From JBFHQE01 sp041592335 (GTDB taxonomy: Bacteria; Pseudomonadota; Gammaproteobacteria; Thiohalobacterales; Thiohalobacteraceae), in contig JBFHQE010000008.1 of the NCBI GenBank assembly GCA_041592335.1, forward strand, positions 62,001 to 126,000: a stretch of DNA of 64,000 nt, read 5' to 3'. The notes beneath the pieces were generated by a model. That model was not told the origin of the DNA and searched no databases. It saw only the letters and a list, made by a program, of their open reading frames with translations. Positions 34,138 to 42,238 of this stretch are shown in pieces. Positions within the stretch are counted from its first letter, which is position 1. The number at the start of each line of letters is the position of its first letter. The position numbers and the translations under genes are program-made.

Positions 34138-34931
34138 TGAAATCACGCAACCTTATCAACCTGCTGTTGCTGGCGATGATCCTGGCGCTGGGCGCTGTTG
34201 CCTATCTCAAGCCCGGCCTGGAAGAACCCGAAGCAGAGACCATTACCGATCTGGCAGTATCGGATATCGATCGCATCGCATTAACAACCACAACGGACAG
34301 CATCCACTTCATCAAACAGGCGGATGACTGGTGGCTTGCGGGCGAGCCCATGCGGCTTGCCGACACATTACAGATTGAACAGCTGACCGATATCGCCCGC
34401 ACCCTTCCCGCGCGCAGTTATCAGGCAAATGAACTCTCACCGGAAAAGCTGGGGCTTACAGACAACAGCCCTTCGCTGACATTGAACAACATTCAACTCA
34501 TCATTGGTGACACCGATCCACTCAATAGTCTGCGTTATATTCGGAAAGACGATCAGATCTTCCTGATTCGCGATTCATTGCTGAACTACCTGCAAGCCAG
34601 CCCCAATCAGTTCATCAGTCGTAAACTGTTTCCTTCGAACACATCGATCAGACATATTGATATACCTGGCTTCGACGAACTGCCCGCCGATGATCGCAAC
34701 CAGTTACTGCAATACTGGGTAATGGCGCAGGCAGTCTGGGTGAGTCGCTACAAGGCGGCTAGCGCATGGGAACAGGTGGTTACTGTCACGCTCGCTGACG
34801 AGACCAGCATCGAGTATCAATTACGGCATGATGAGGATGATCTGGTGCTGGGTAGAAGTGACTGGGGGGTTGAGTATCACATGGGGAGTGAAGCAGCCGA
34901 ACGGTTACTTACCACAACACCTACTGATTAA
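34137..34931 (+). CDS. DUF4340 domain protein
   Basis: A 264-residue protein with an N-terminal membrane anchor (LINLLLLAMILALGAVAYL) and a repeat-like extracytoplasmic body (DIDRIALTTTTDSIHFIKQA, DDWWLAGEPMRLADTLQIEQ). DUF4340 is regularly encoded after Gld-like ABC genes, and the start here shares one base with the GldG-like stop, so it is a genuine member of the system. Its role is unknown. A 98-base gap follows before the lipoprotein genes. Confidence 0.82.
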   Translation: MKSRNLINLLLLAMILALGAVAYLKPGLEEPEAETITDLAVSDIDRIALTTTTDSIHFIKQADDWWLAGEPMRLADTLQIEQLTDIARTLPARSYQANELSPEKLGLTDNSPSLTLNNIQLIIGDTDPLNSLRYIRKDDQIFLIRDSLLNYLQASPNQFISRKLFPSNTSIRHIDIPGFDELPADDRNQLLQYWVMAQAVWVSRYKAASAWEQVVTVTLADETSIEYQLRHDEDDLVLGRSDWGVEYHMGSEAAERLLTTTPTD

Positions 34932-35029
34932 CCTCGCTCGCAAGCAGGCAAAACAGCTTTGCGATAAATAGAAATTATGCGATGATCCCCGAGACAACAA
35001 ATCATTAATCAAGATTGGGGATAATACCA

Positions 35030-35425
35030 ATGAAAAAACTACTCATTGCCACTCTGGCACTCAGTTCTATTGGCTGCGCAACCATTGTAAACGACTCTCA
35101 TATCCCGCTGGCAATTAGCTTTGCCGATGGCACTGCAGGCAAGTGTGAATTCAAAAACAAGCGCGGCGTCTGGAACTCAGACATTCCAACTTCAAACGTG
35201 ATGATTCGACGCTCCGATGATGCGCTTACTTACGATTGCACAACAGATGATGGTCGTAACGTATCCGGATCTATTCGCAGCGAAATCGAAGGCGAAAAGC
35301 TGGCAGCCAGCGTTATTTTCTGGGACCTAGGCATTACAGACGCGATCACCGATAAACATCGGACCTATCAGGGCAACGTGGTAATCCCCGTACCACCAGT
35401 CGAAAATACCGACCACTCTTCTTGA
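35030..35425 (+). CDS. Small predicted lipoprotein
   Basis: A 131-residue protein from the ATG at 35030 with a lipoprotein signal, MKKLLIATLALSSIGC, lipid-modified Cys at 16. The mature part has a beta-rich look with two further Cys (GKCEFKN, LTYDCTT) that may form a disulfide. I do not recognise the family; it resembles the many short GCAT-type lipoproteins of gammaproteobacteria. Local base composition is AT-richer than in flanking operons. A terminator follows at 35439. Confidence 0.75.
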   Translation: MKKLLIATLALSSIGCATIVNDSHIPLAISFADGTAGKCEFKNKRGVWNSDIPTSNVMIRRSDDALTYDCTTDDGRNVSGSIRSEIEGEKLAASVIFWDLGITDAITDKHRTYQGNVVIPVPPVENTDHSS

Positions 35426-35438
35426 TCATAAACAATGC

Positions 35439-35465
35439 AAAGCCCAGTGATACTGGGCTTTTTCT
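35439..35465 (+). terminator. Rho-independent terminator after first lipoprotein gene
   Basis: Ten-base arms AAAGCCCAGT (35439-35448) and ACTGGGCTTT (35452-35461), a three-base loop, then TTCTATTT. Confidence 0.9.
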
Positions 35466-35511
35466 ATTTCACCAAGAATTATTTAATCCCAATACCAAAA
35501 AAGGATATTCC

Positions 35512-35973
35512 ATGTTGAAATTATTAAAATTACTAACCGCCTCAATCGCATTGCTTTCTGCCGTCGGCTGTACATCAGTCCAGTATAAAGAACTTACTGA
35601 AATGCCCGTGGCACAAACGGACAAAGGACTTGTTTACTTCTATCGTGAAAACAAATTTTTGGGTGCAGGCGTCAGTTACTACATCTACGAGGGGGAAGAA
35701 GAAAGCAAAGTTAAATTAGGTGCACTCAAGAATGGCACTTTCTTTTTCGTCGAGCCAGATCCCGGCAAGCACGTTTACTGGGCCAAAACAGAATCTCGAG
35801 ACGAAGCCATTATCTATGTTGAAGCAGGGAAAACCTACTATGTGAGCGGATCTGTTGGTATGGGCATCATGGCAGGAAGACCACAACTCGATGTAGTCCA
35901 GGAAAACGTAGGCAAACCAATAATCCCTGGCCTCAAATATACCGTTATTGAGAACGAGGTTGCTTCTAACTAA
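35512..35973 (+). CDS. DUF2846 family lipoprotein
   Basis: A 153-residue protein from the ATG at 35512, which has AAGGAT upstream; the open frame extends further 5' across the preceding terminator and should be ignored. The signal MLKLLKLLTASIALLSAVGC ends in the lipid Cys at 20. The mature part (GLVYFYRENKF, FVEPDPGKHVYWAKT, VEAGKTYYVSG) fits DUF2846, an uncharacterised lipoprotein family. It lies in the same AT-rich stretch as the preceding lipoprotein but is separated by a terminator, so it has its own promoter. Confidence 0.8.
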   Translation: MLKLLKLLTASIALLSAVGCTSVQYKELTEMPVAQTDKGLVYFYRENKFLGAGVSYYIYEGEEESKVKLGALKNGTFFFVEPDPGKHVYWAKTESRDEAIIYVEAGKTYYVSGSVGMGIMAGRPQLDVVQENVGKPIIPGLKYTVIENEVASN

Positions 35974-35994
35974 TTAAACTCTTCTTCGATATAA

Positions 35995-36025
35995 AAAGCC
36001 CGGCACTGCCGGGCTTTCGTTTTTC
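35995..36025. terminator. Bidirectional terminator between the DUF2846 and RRM genes
   Basis: Arms AAAGCCCGGC (35995-36004) and GCCGGGCTTT (36008-36017) with a three-base loop. T-rich sequence follows on the plus strand and A-rich sequence precedes it (ATAAAA), so it can serve both convergent genes. Confidence 0.88.
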
Positions 36026-36048
36026 AGTCTATGCAAGAACACACAACT

Positions 36049-36309
36049 CTAACGCCGTCTACGCCTGCCATCCTTCAATTCATATTTCACTTTCAATAAC
36101 CGGCCATCAACTTCCTTACCATCAAGCTGATTAATCACTTCCTTTGCCTCATGCCCTTCCATACCAACAACGGCGAAACCCTTGCACTGACCGGAAAAAA
36201 TATCCCTCACCAACTTCATTGAACGAACCGTGCCGTACTCGGATAACATGGCTCGCAAGCTGTCTTCACTGGTTGCTGGCGGAAGATTACTGATAAAGAG
36301 TTGCTTCAT
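36049..36309 (-). CDS. RRM-type RNA-binding protein
   Basis: An 86-residue single RNA recognition motif. RNP2 is LFISNL near the N-terminus, and RNP1 is CKGFAVVGM near residue 43. The tail is strongly basic (KDGRRRRR). Such short RRM proteins are common in cyanobacteria and scattered in proteobacteria, often cold-induced. It lies 93 bases downstream of a cold-shock protein gene on the same strand, but a terminator separates them. Confidence 0.9.
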   Translation of the reverse strand: MKQLFISNLPPATSEDSLRAMLSEYGTVRSMKLVRDIFSGQCKGFAVVGMEGHEAKEVINQLDGKEVDGRLLKVKYELKDGRRRRR

Positions 36310-36339
36310 AATTCAGCACTCCTGAAAATTTTTTCTGCA

Positions 36340-36374
36340 TATAAAAACAAAGACCCCCGCAAAAGCGGGGGTCT
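36340..36374 (-). terminator. Terminator of the cold-shock gene
   Basis: AGACCCCCGC (36351-36360) and GCGGGGGTCT (36365-36374) with a four-base loop. Read on the minus strand it is followed by TTGTTTTTA. It lies 28 bases after the csp stop. Confidence 0.9.
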
Positions 36375-36402
36375 TCGTACTGATAGCTGTTAACCAGCCA
36401 GA

Positions 36403-36606
36403 TCAAACTGCAACAACGTTCGCTGCTTGAAGACCTTTAGGGCCTTTTTCGATATCAAACGTTACCGCCTGACCTTCCGCCAGCGTCTTGAAGCCCGACC
36501 CCTGGATGGCGTTGAAGTGAACGAATACGTCATCACCACCGTCTGCCTGGGAAAGAAAGCCAAAACCCTTGGTTTCGTTAAACCACTTAACATTACCTGT
36601 AGCCAT
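36403..36606 (-). CDS. Cold-shock-domain protein
   Basis: A 67-residue CspA family protein with RNP1-like KGFGFLSQ and RNP2-like DVFVHFNAI motifs and the start MATGNVKWFNETKGFGFL. It binds single-stranded nucleic acids as an RNA chaperone. The leader upstream is not obviously long, so I cannot say whether it is cold-regulated. The 238 bases between it and the flavoprotein gene (36607-36844) hold no gene or repeat I can recognise. Confidence 0.95.
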   Translation of the reverse strand: MATGNVKWFNETKGFGFLSQADGGDDVFVHFNAIQGSGFKTLAEGQAVTFDIEKGPKGLQAANVVAV

Positions 36607-36844
36607 ACTAGCTAATACCTCAAATCAAAAATTAAACAATGTGTAGCTTACAGGTTGTGAAACGGGAAATTAGGAGGGGTGACACGAAGGAAACGACTGA
36701 AAACTGCCAATATCAAAATCTGTAGCTGCAGACAGCCTATAGCATGACCGCCTGTAACACAAGCAATATTGCTATCAAGCCACATTTTCCCGTCGACCTG
36801 CCCCAGATACTGCCACCCCATCGGCTTACCATCCGGACAAAGCG

Positions 36845-38251
36845 TTAGAGCGGAGCCAGCTCAATCGGGTAGTCGCTCTTCAACCCCAACTTACCCTTGA
36901 GGTCGTACAGCGCCGACTGCAGCCCTTCCTCGATAGTGGGATGGTAGAACGGCATCTTGAGCAGATCGGTCACGGTCAGCTCCTGCTCAATACACCAGGC
37001 CAGCAAGTGTCCGAGATTTTCACCCTTGGGACCAAAGATGGTGGCACCGAGCACCTTGCCGGTTTGCCTGTCCGCGTACACATGCATCTGGCCCTTGTTC
37101 TTGACCATGATCAGGGCACGACCCAGCGGCCCAAACTTGCCCACGCCGGTTTCAATCCTGTCCTGATCCAGCGCGTCGAAACCGGCTCCAACATGCACGA
37201 TATTCGGATCGGAGAAGGTGACGGTCAAAGGGGTTTTACGCTTGAACGACATCACCTCATGGGTCGCGTTATAACCGGCGATACGCCCTTCGATGTTGGC
37301 TTCATGCAGAATCGGCGCGGTATTGGTTACATCGCCTGCGACAAAAATGGATGACTCGCCTGCCTGCATGGTATTGGGATTGAACAGCGGCACACCGCGC
37401 TCATCCAGCTCGATACCGGCGTTTTCCAACCCCAGGTTTTTTACGTTGGGCGAGCGACCGATACAGACCAGGATGTTATCCACATCCACCGACACTTCTC
37501 CGGCCGTAACCTTTAGCTTGCTACCCTCACCTTCCGCCACTTCGACCGCGTTACCCAGATAAAGCGGAAACTCCTTGCTGAAGGTGTCGATTGCAATCTG
37601 GTTTATCTCGGGATCCTTGAGGCCGCCAACCTGTTGCGCCATATCGAAGCCACTAACATCCAGCCCCCAGCGCGCCAGCGTCTGCCCAAGCTCGAGACCA
37701 ATCACGCCCATGCCGATCACCGCGATCGATTGCGGCAGTTCATCCAGCTCGAAGAATTCATCCGTGGTTAATACCCGGTCACCGAAGGCACGCCAGGCGT
37801 CCGGCACTATGGGCGTTGAACCCGTCGCAATGATGACCTTTTTTGCCGTAATCGTGGTGCCGTCATCCAGCGCGAGTTCGCTGGCGGAAACAAAGCGCGC
37901 ATTGGCTTCAAAGAACTCTTCGTCCGGCTGCATCTCGTCAATCGAGTTTGCCAGCACCTGGTCGACAAACAGGTCGCGCATATCTTCCACGCGTTCCAGC
38001 GCGTCCTCGATATTGAGACTCAGACCCTCGCCGCCTTCTATACCTTCCTTGCCGAACACTTCCCGGCGATGCAGGTCTTCCGCAATCTGAATCGCGGCCT
38101 TGGAGGGCATACAGCCCACCCGCGCACAGGTCGTACCCAGCTCACCACCATCGATCAACGCCCAGCTGTCTGTATATTTACGCACCACACCGCACGCGGT
38201 CAGCCCGGCACTACCGGCGCCAATGATTGCCACATCAACCTGTTTGCTCAT
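36845..38251 (-). CDS. Dihydrolipoamide dehydrogenase-like flavoprotein
   Basis: A 468-residue pyridine-nucleotide disulfide oxidoreductase from the ATG at 38251 (MSKQVDVAIIGAGSAGL). The FAD motif is at the N-terminus, the redox-active pair is in TTCARVGCMPSK, a second nucleotide motif IGMGVIGLELGQTLA lies near 180, FVAGDVTN near 310, and the C-terminal interface has HPTIEEG. All catalytic parts are present. No pyruvate or 2-oxoglutarate dehydrogenase genes are nearby. It could serve another complex or a sulfur-related lipoate system; that is inference. Confidence 0.85.
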   Translation of the reverse strand: MSKQVDVAIIGAGSAGLTACGVVRKYTDSWALIDGGELGTTCARVGCMPSKAAIQIAEDLHRREVFGKEGIEGGEGLSLNIEDALERVEDMRDLFVDQVLANSIDEMQPDEEFFEANARFVSASELALDDGTTITAKKVIIATGSTPIVPDAWRAFGDRVLTTDEFFELDELPQSIAVIGMGVIGLELGQTLARWGLDVSGFDMAQQVGGLKDPEINQIAIDTFSKEFPLYLGNAVEVAEGEGSKLKVTAGEVSVDVDNILVCIGRSPNVKNLGLENAGIELDERGVPLFNPNTMQAGESSIFVAGDVTNTAPILHEANIEGRIAGYNATHEVMSFKRKTPLTVTFSDPNIVHVGAGFDALDQDRIETGVGKFGPLGRALIMVKNKGQMHVYADRQTGKVLGATIFGPKGENLGHLLAWCIEQELTVTDLLKMPFYHPTIEEGLQSALYDLKGKLGLKSDYPIELAPL

Positions 38252-38275
38252 AACCTCACCTTTCAAATCTATAAC

Positions 38276-38362
38276 CGTCATTGCGAGGAGCGTTAGCGAC
38301 GTAGCAATCTCCCAACGACACCTGCACCTTTAGGGGATTGCCACGCTTCGCTCGCAATGACG
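38276..38362. repeat. ATTGC-type inverted repeat, full element
   Basis: CGTCATTGCGAGGAGCG at the left and CGCTTCGCTCGCAATGACG at the right are near-reverse complements, with GTAGCAATCTCC and GGGGATTGCCAC as inner arms. About 87 bases. Related to 8249-8286 and 10273-10306. It lies between the flavoprotein start and the GNAT/C39 gene. Confidence 0.75.
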
Positions 38363-38442
38363 TGAAATTTTCTTGCACCGCACCATACCCGAACGGCGCA
38401 ACCAACTCAAAAGACCATGAAACAACAGGGTTAAGAAAAAAC

Positions 38443-39555
38443 TCAGTGCGGCGCCGATACAATCACGCAGGTGCGCAGACGGCTCTGGCCGAACAGGGAA
38501 ATCTTGTCGAAGTCCTCGCGCGCAATTGGCAGATACTGGCAATCCAGCGCGCTCTGGCTGCCCTCGCTGGGATCCGGGTCATGCACATACAGACAATCCT
38601 CGTCATAACCGCTGACCGCCACCCAGTGGGGCGACTTCTTGCCATCCATGCGGAAGGTACTGATCAGGATCAGGGGAATCTTGCCCGCATCCAGCGCACG
38701 GACCAGTTCAACCTGGGTGACACTGGTGGGGTGCAGGGGAATCTGACGTTGCCGCGCCGCCTGGACATAATCCTGGTGCACCAGCTCGATGACGCGTTTT
38801 TTATTGGCGTCGCGCACACTGTCGACAAACAGCGGCCCTTTCTTGTTCAGCCAGACTTCAACATCAAATCCACGGGCCCTGGCCGCCAGCGCCAGACCGA
38901 CCGGGTGACAACCTCCGTGCCCCGAGGTCATGAAGATGGTCGTCGCCTCGCGCCATAGCCGGATCTCTTCTTCCTGCGAAGGAATGTAGCTATCGGACAG
39001 CGCCTGCATGGCCATCATCAGCGCGGCCGGACCACAGGTAAAGGGCGTGGTCTGGCGTATCCAGGTCATGCCGGTATGCTGCGCGGTGGCCTTGAAACGA
39101 CGGATACGCTTCTGCATGCGAATCGCATCCGTGTGATCTTCATAGTAGTCGTGATAAATACCGAAGCTTTGATAGCCCAGCGATTCATACAGCCGGATGG
39201 CCGCGTGATTCTCGGCGCCCACTTCGAGGCGCAGGAAAAAATGCCCACCTTCGCTGGCATGTTGCTCACCGGCGGTAATCAGCTTCCGCGCAATGCCCTT
39301 GCCTCGCTGGGATTCATCCACCGCGATTGAATACATGCGCGCCAGGCGGGTACCACGGTGATAGATAATCAGAATGTAACCGACCAATTGATCGGCCAGC
39401 AGCGCCACCAGGAAGTCGCAGCCTTCGTTCTTGATCCAGTGACGCATACTGCGGCGACTCAGGCGATCGGTGGCAAACGCCCTGTTTTCCAGCTCCAGCA
39501 AGGCATCCAGATCGTCCGGCTGAACGTCGCGTATCGCTAGTTGCTCTTTACTCAT
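38443..39555 (-). CDS. GNAT acetyltransferase fused to a C39-like cysteine peptidase
   Basis: A 370-residue fusion. Residues about 5-150 form a RimI-like GNAT domain, with the acetyl-CoA loop Q83-RGKGIA and the NHAAIRLYESLGY motif. Residues about 163-365 form a peptidase C39-like domain with a complete triad: Cys174 in PFTCGPA, His310 in SPHWVAV and Asp326 in VHDPDP. Its start overlaps the stop of the DUF2817 gene by 4 bases, so they are co-translated. A RimK-like ATP-grasp ligase is divergent beyond it. The same fusion occurs beside RimK-like genes in other proteobacteria, but substrate and role are unknown. Acetylation and proteolysis of a peptide made or tagged by the ligase is inference. 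Confidence 0.88.
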   Translation of the reverse strand: MSKEQLAIRDVQPDDLDALLELENRAFATDRLSRRSMRHWIKNEGCDFLVALLADQLVGYILIIYHRGTRLARMYSIAVDESQRGKGIARKLITAGEQHASEGGHFFLRLEVGAENHAAIRLYESLGYQSFGIYHDYYEDHTDAIRMQKRIRRFKATAQHTGMTWIRQTTPFTCGPAALMMAMQALSDSYIPSQEEEIRLWREATTIFMTSGHGGCHPVGLALAARARGFDVEVWLNKKGPLFVDSVRDANKKRVIELVHQDYVQAARQRQIPLHPTSVTQVELVRALDAGKIPLILISTFRMDGKKSPHWVAVSGYDEDCLYVHDPDPSEGSQSALDCQYLPIAREDFDKISLFGQSRLRTCVIVSAPH

Positions 39556-40631
39556 GACAGCAAACCCTGCATGGCCTGGGCAATCACCTGGCGGCCACGA
39601 AACAAGACCAGCTCCTGCCAGGCCGGATCGGATGGACAGAAATGCCTTTGCATCGCTACAGCCGACGCCACCTTCGCCTCTTCATCCCCGCATTGCCAGG
39701 CCCGGTGATCGGCCAGCAATACATTAAATAAATCGCGCGTGGCATAGGTCCCGAACTCAAGCGTGATATAGCAGCTTTCCGCATCCATGATGGCATGCCA
39801 GGCATAATCCAGCAGCCCCAGCTTCGGCACGGAACTGGACGTACCCAGCATCGGCACCGTGCAGGCATCGCCATACCAGCGCTGCGCCGTCGCCAACCCC
39901 GGCGAATCCGGCACATGATCGCAAATCACTTCACCATATCCGAACGGACCCAGCCCGGTGTGAATATCCACCACGCCAAGCCGACGCTTCGATAAAGCAT
40001 AGTCCTTCATCAGGGTTTCGGTCACTTCGCGCGCCACGCCAGGCGCGGCACCGCCATAGAATGGCCCCGCCGGGTCGGTATATTGCCCGCCACTGATCGC
40101 CATCTCGAACGCCGTCTGACCCTGCGTTGCGATGAACCGATCGAAACCCGCCTGGCGCTCCGCGTCATCTTCCAAAAACAGCAAGGGTTGCAGCGCGTCA
40201 TAACCACTGTTAACCGGCAGCGGCTGGGTGAAATCAATGAAGTTGCGATTGAGGTCGATGCCCTGCTCGTCGCAACGCCGCCGCCAGGCAAAACCCCAGG
40301 GCGTCAAGGCGTGAATCAGCAGCAGTGCCATGTCCGGCTCCAGCTGCGTTTTCTCCAGCTGCTGTAGCAGATCGCATTGAATCGCACTGCCAGCGAAGCC
40401 TTCCACGCCATGCGTCGCACTAATCACCACCAGCACGCGCGTCGCGTCCGGCGACCCGATCCAGGCTGTTTGCGTACGCAGGGGCTCTCCTTGCGGCGTG
40501 AGACCTGGCACGCTGAAATCGCGCAGCGTCACCCGTGCTCCCAGCGGTGCGCGGGCAGTGGCAAAATTGGCGCAAGCCTGCGTATAGTCAGCCGGAAACA
40601 GCGCGGAGGAAATGGGTGCCAACAGATTCAT
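39552..40631 (-). CDS. DUF2817 / M14-like zinc hydrolase
   Basis: A 359-residue protein related to M14 carboxypeptidases. Zinc ligands are visible as His74 and Glu77 in SATHGVEGF and a later His in VVDIHTGLGPFGYG. A substrate-binding style motif, GIDLNRNFIDF, lies near 140. M14 members remove C-terminal residues or, in the succinylglutamate desuccinylase/aspartoacylase branch, hydrolyse N-acyl amino acids. It is the first gene of a two-gene unit with the GNAT/C39 gene and is divergent from the RimK-like ligase (131 bases between start codons). That context suggests it trims or deacylates an amino-acid-tagged product. Confidence 0.85.
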   Translation of the reverse strand: MNLLAPISSALFPADYTQACANFATARAPLGARVTLRDFSVPGLTPQGEPLRTQTAWIGSPDATRVLVVISATHGVEGFAGSAIQCDLLQQLEKTQLEPDMALLLIHALTPWGFAWRRRCDEQGIDLNRNFIDFTQPLPVNSGYDALQPLLFLEDDAERQAGFDRFIATQGQTAFEMAISGGQYTDPAGPFYGGAAPGVAREVTETLMKDYALSKRRLGVVDIHTGLGPFGYGEVICDHVPDSPGLATAQRWYGDACTVPMLGTSSSVPKLGLLDYAWHAIMDAESCYITLEFGTYATRDLFNVLLADHRAWQCGDEEAKVASAVAMQRHFCPSDPAWQELVLFRGRQVIAQAMQGLLS

Positions 40632-40762
40632 AGGAGGCGCAGCTTAGCCGGTCTGTACCCGGTTGCAAGAAAAATCGCAAACCCTGATGATTACGTCTTG
40701 CCGGGTGTGTGAAACCGGCGCAGAATCACGCCACTTTTATTGTTCGCCGGAACAGAAACCCG

Positions 40763-42229
40763 ATGTCGCAAACGCTGATCGTTGTGGAAGACCTGAAAAA
40801 CTGGGCACCTTATTACCCCAGCAGCCAGGTATTGTCTTTTGCCGAATACCTCAACACCGAGCACGTACCGGCTCGACAGCGTGTCCGCGTCATCAATCTC
40901 TGCGGCGAATATCCTTACCTGTCCGACGGTTACTATTGCTCGCTGCTGGCCGAGGCACGCGGCCACCATGTAATACCTTCGGTCAGCGTACTGAACGATC
41001 TGAGCAAGCGCGCGCTTTACCAGATCCAGCTCGGCGAGATGAGCAAATCACTGGAGCAGGCGCTGAAACAACAGGACAAGCAGGACACGCTTACTCTGCG
41101 CTTTTATTTCGGAACTTCGCCAAACCCGGAATACCGCGACCTGGCACGCCGACTGTTCGAGCGTTTCCCCTGCCCGATCCTCGAAGTGAAACTGCGCTTT
41201 CGCAAGCAATGGGAAATCAGCGGGCTTAACGCCGGTTCGCCGAATGACCTGGATGACGAAGCCGAATCCGATTTCGCCAATGCGCTCGACGAATTCAGCC
41301 AGCAGGTCTGGCGCAAGACACCCAGCAAGAAGAAATTCCGTTTCGACCTTGCCATGCTGGTCAACCCGGAAGAGAAACTGCCGCCGAGCGACAAACAGGC
41401 GCTGAAGAAATTCATCCAGGCCGGTAGCGAACTGGGCGTGGACGTCGAGATCATCACTCAGCGCAATTTTTTGCGACTACCGGAATACGACGGCCTGTTC
41501 ATTCGCGAAACCACGGCGGTTGATCATCACACCTATCGCTTTGCCAAGAAGGCCGAGGCGGAGAACATGGTCGTGGTGGATGACCCGACATCGATACTGC
41601 GTTGCGCGAACAAGGTCTACCTGGCTGACCTGTTCCGATCGCGCAACGTTCCGACACCCAAGACCATGTTGCTGCACCGTGGCAATAAAAGCCTCATTGA
41701 ACAACTGGAAGCACGCATCGATTATCCGATCGTCATCAAGATTCCGGACGGCTCCTTCTCGCGCGGCATCGTCAAGGTCAAAAACCGCGATGAACTCAAG
41801 ACCAACCTGAAAACCCTGTTCCAGAAATCCGCCCTGGTGCTGGCGCAGGAATTTTTCTATACCGACTTCGACTGGCGCATTGGTATTTTCAACAATCGCC
41901 CGCTGTATGCCTGCCGCTATTATATGGTGAAGGATCATTGGCAGATTTATAACCATGGCGCCAATCGCGTTGACAGCGGCGGCTTTGAAACCCTGCCGAC
42001 CTTCGAAGTACCGCAAAAAGTACTACAGGCCGCGCTCGCTGCCACCCAGCCGATTGGCGACGGCCTGTACGGCGTCGACGTCAAGGAAAAAGACGGCAAG
42101 GGATACGTCATTGAAGTCAACGACAACCCCAACATCGACAAGGGCGTCGAAGACCGTTACCTCGGCGATGAGCTTTACCGCCTGATCATGGGCGAATTCG
42201 TGCGTCGCATGGAACTTCACAAAACCTAG
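40763..42229 (+). CDS. RimK-like ATP-grasp ligase with RLAN N-terminal domain
   Basis: A 488-residue protein from the ATG at 40763 (MSQTLIVVEDLKNWAPY); the frame is open 54 bases further upstream but that start is weaker. Residues about 1-200 form the N-terminal domain found in this RimK subgroup (LAEARGHHVIPSVSVLNDLS). The rest is an ATP-grasp fold: PIVIKIPDGSFSRGIVKV, LVLAQEFFYTDFDWRIGIFN and the Mg-binding VIEVNDNPNID. E. coli RimK adds glutamates to ribosomal protein S6, but this longer family has no assigned substrate. Divergent from the DUF2817-GNAT/C39 pair; mutM follows 9 bases after its stop. Confidence 0.9.
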   Translation: MSQTLIVVEDLKNWAPYYPSSQVLSFAEYLNTEHVPARQRVRVINLCGEYPYLSDGYYCSLLAEARGHHVIPSVSVLNDLSKRALYQIQLGEMSKSLEQALKQQDKQDTLTLRFYFGTSPNPEYRDLARRLFERFPCPILEVKLRFRKQWEISGLNAGSPNDLDDEAESDFANALDEFSQQVWRKTPSKKKFRFDLAMLVNPEEKLPPSDKQALKKFIQAGSELGVDVEIITQRNFLRLPEYDGLFIRETTAVDHHTYRFAKKAEAENMVVVDDPTSILRCANKVYLADLFRSRNVPTPKTMLLHRGNKSLIEQLEARIDYPIVIKIPDGSFSRGIVKVKNRDELKTNLKTLFQKSALVLAQEFFYTDFDWRIGIFNNRPLYACRYYMVKDHWQIYNHGANRVDSGGFETLPTFEVPQKVLQAALAATQPIGDGLYGVDVKEKDGKGYVIEVNDNPNIDKGVEDRYLGDELYRLIMGEFVRRMELHKT

Positions 42230-42238
42230 CCTCGCCTC

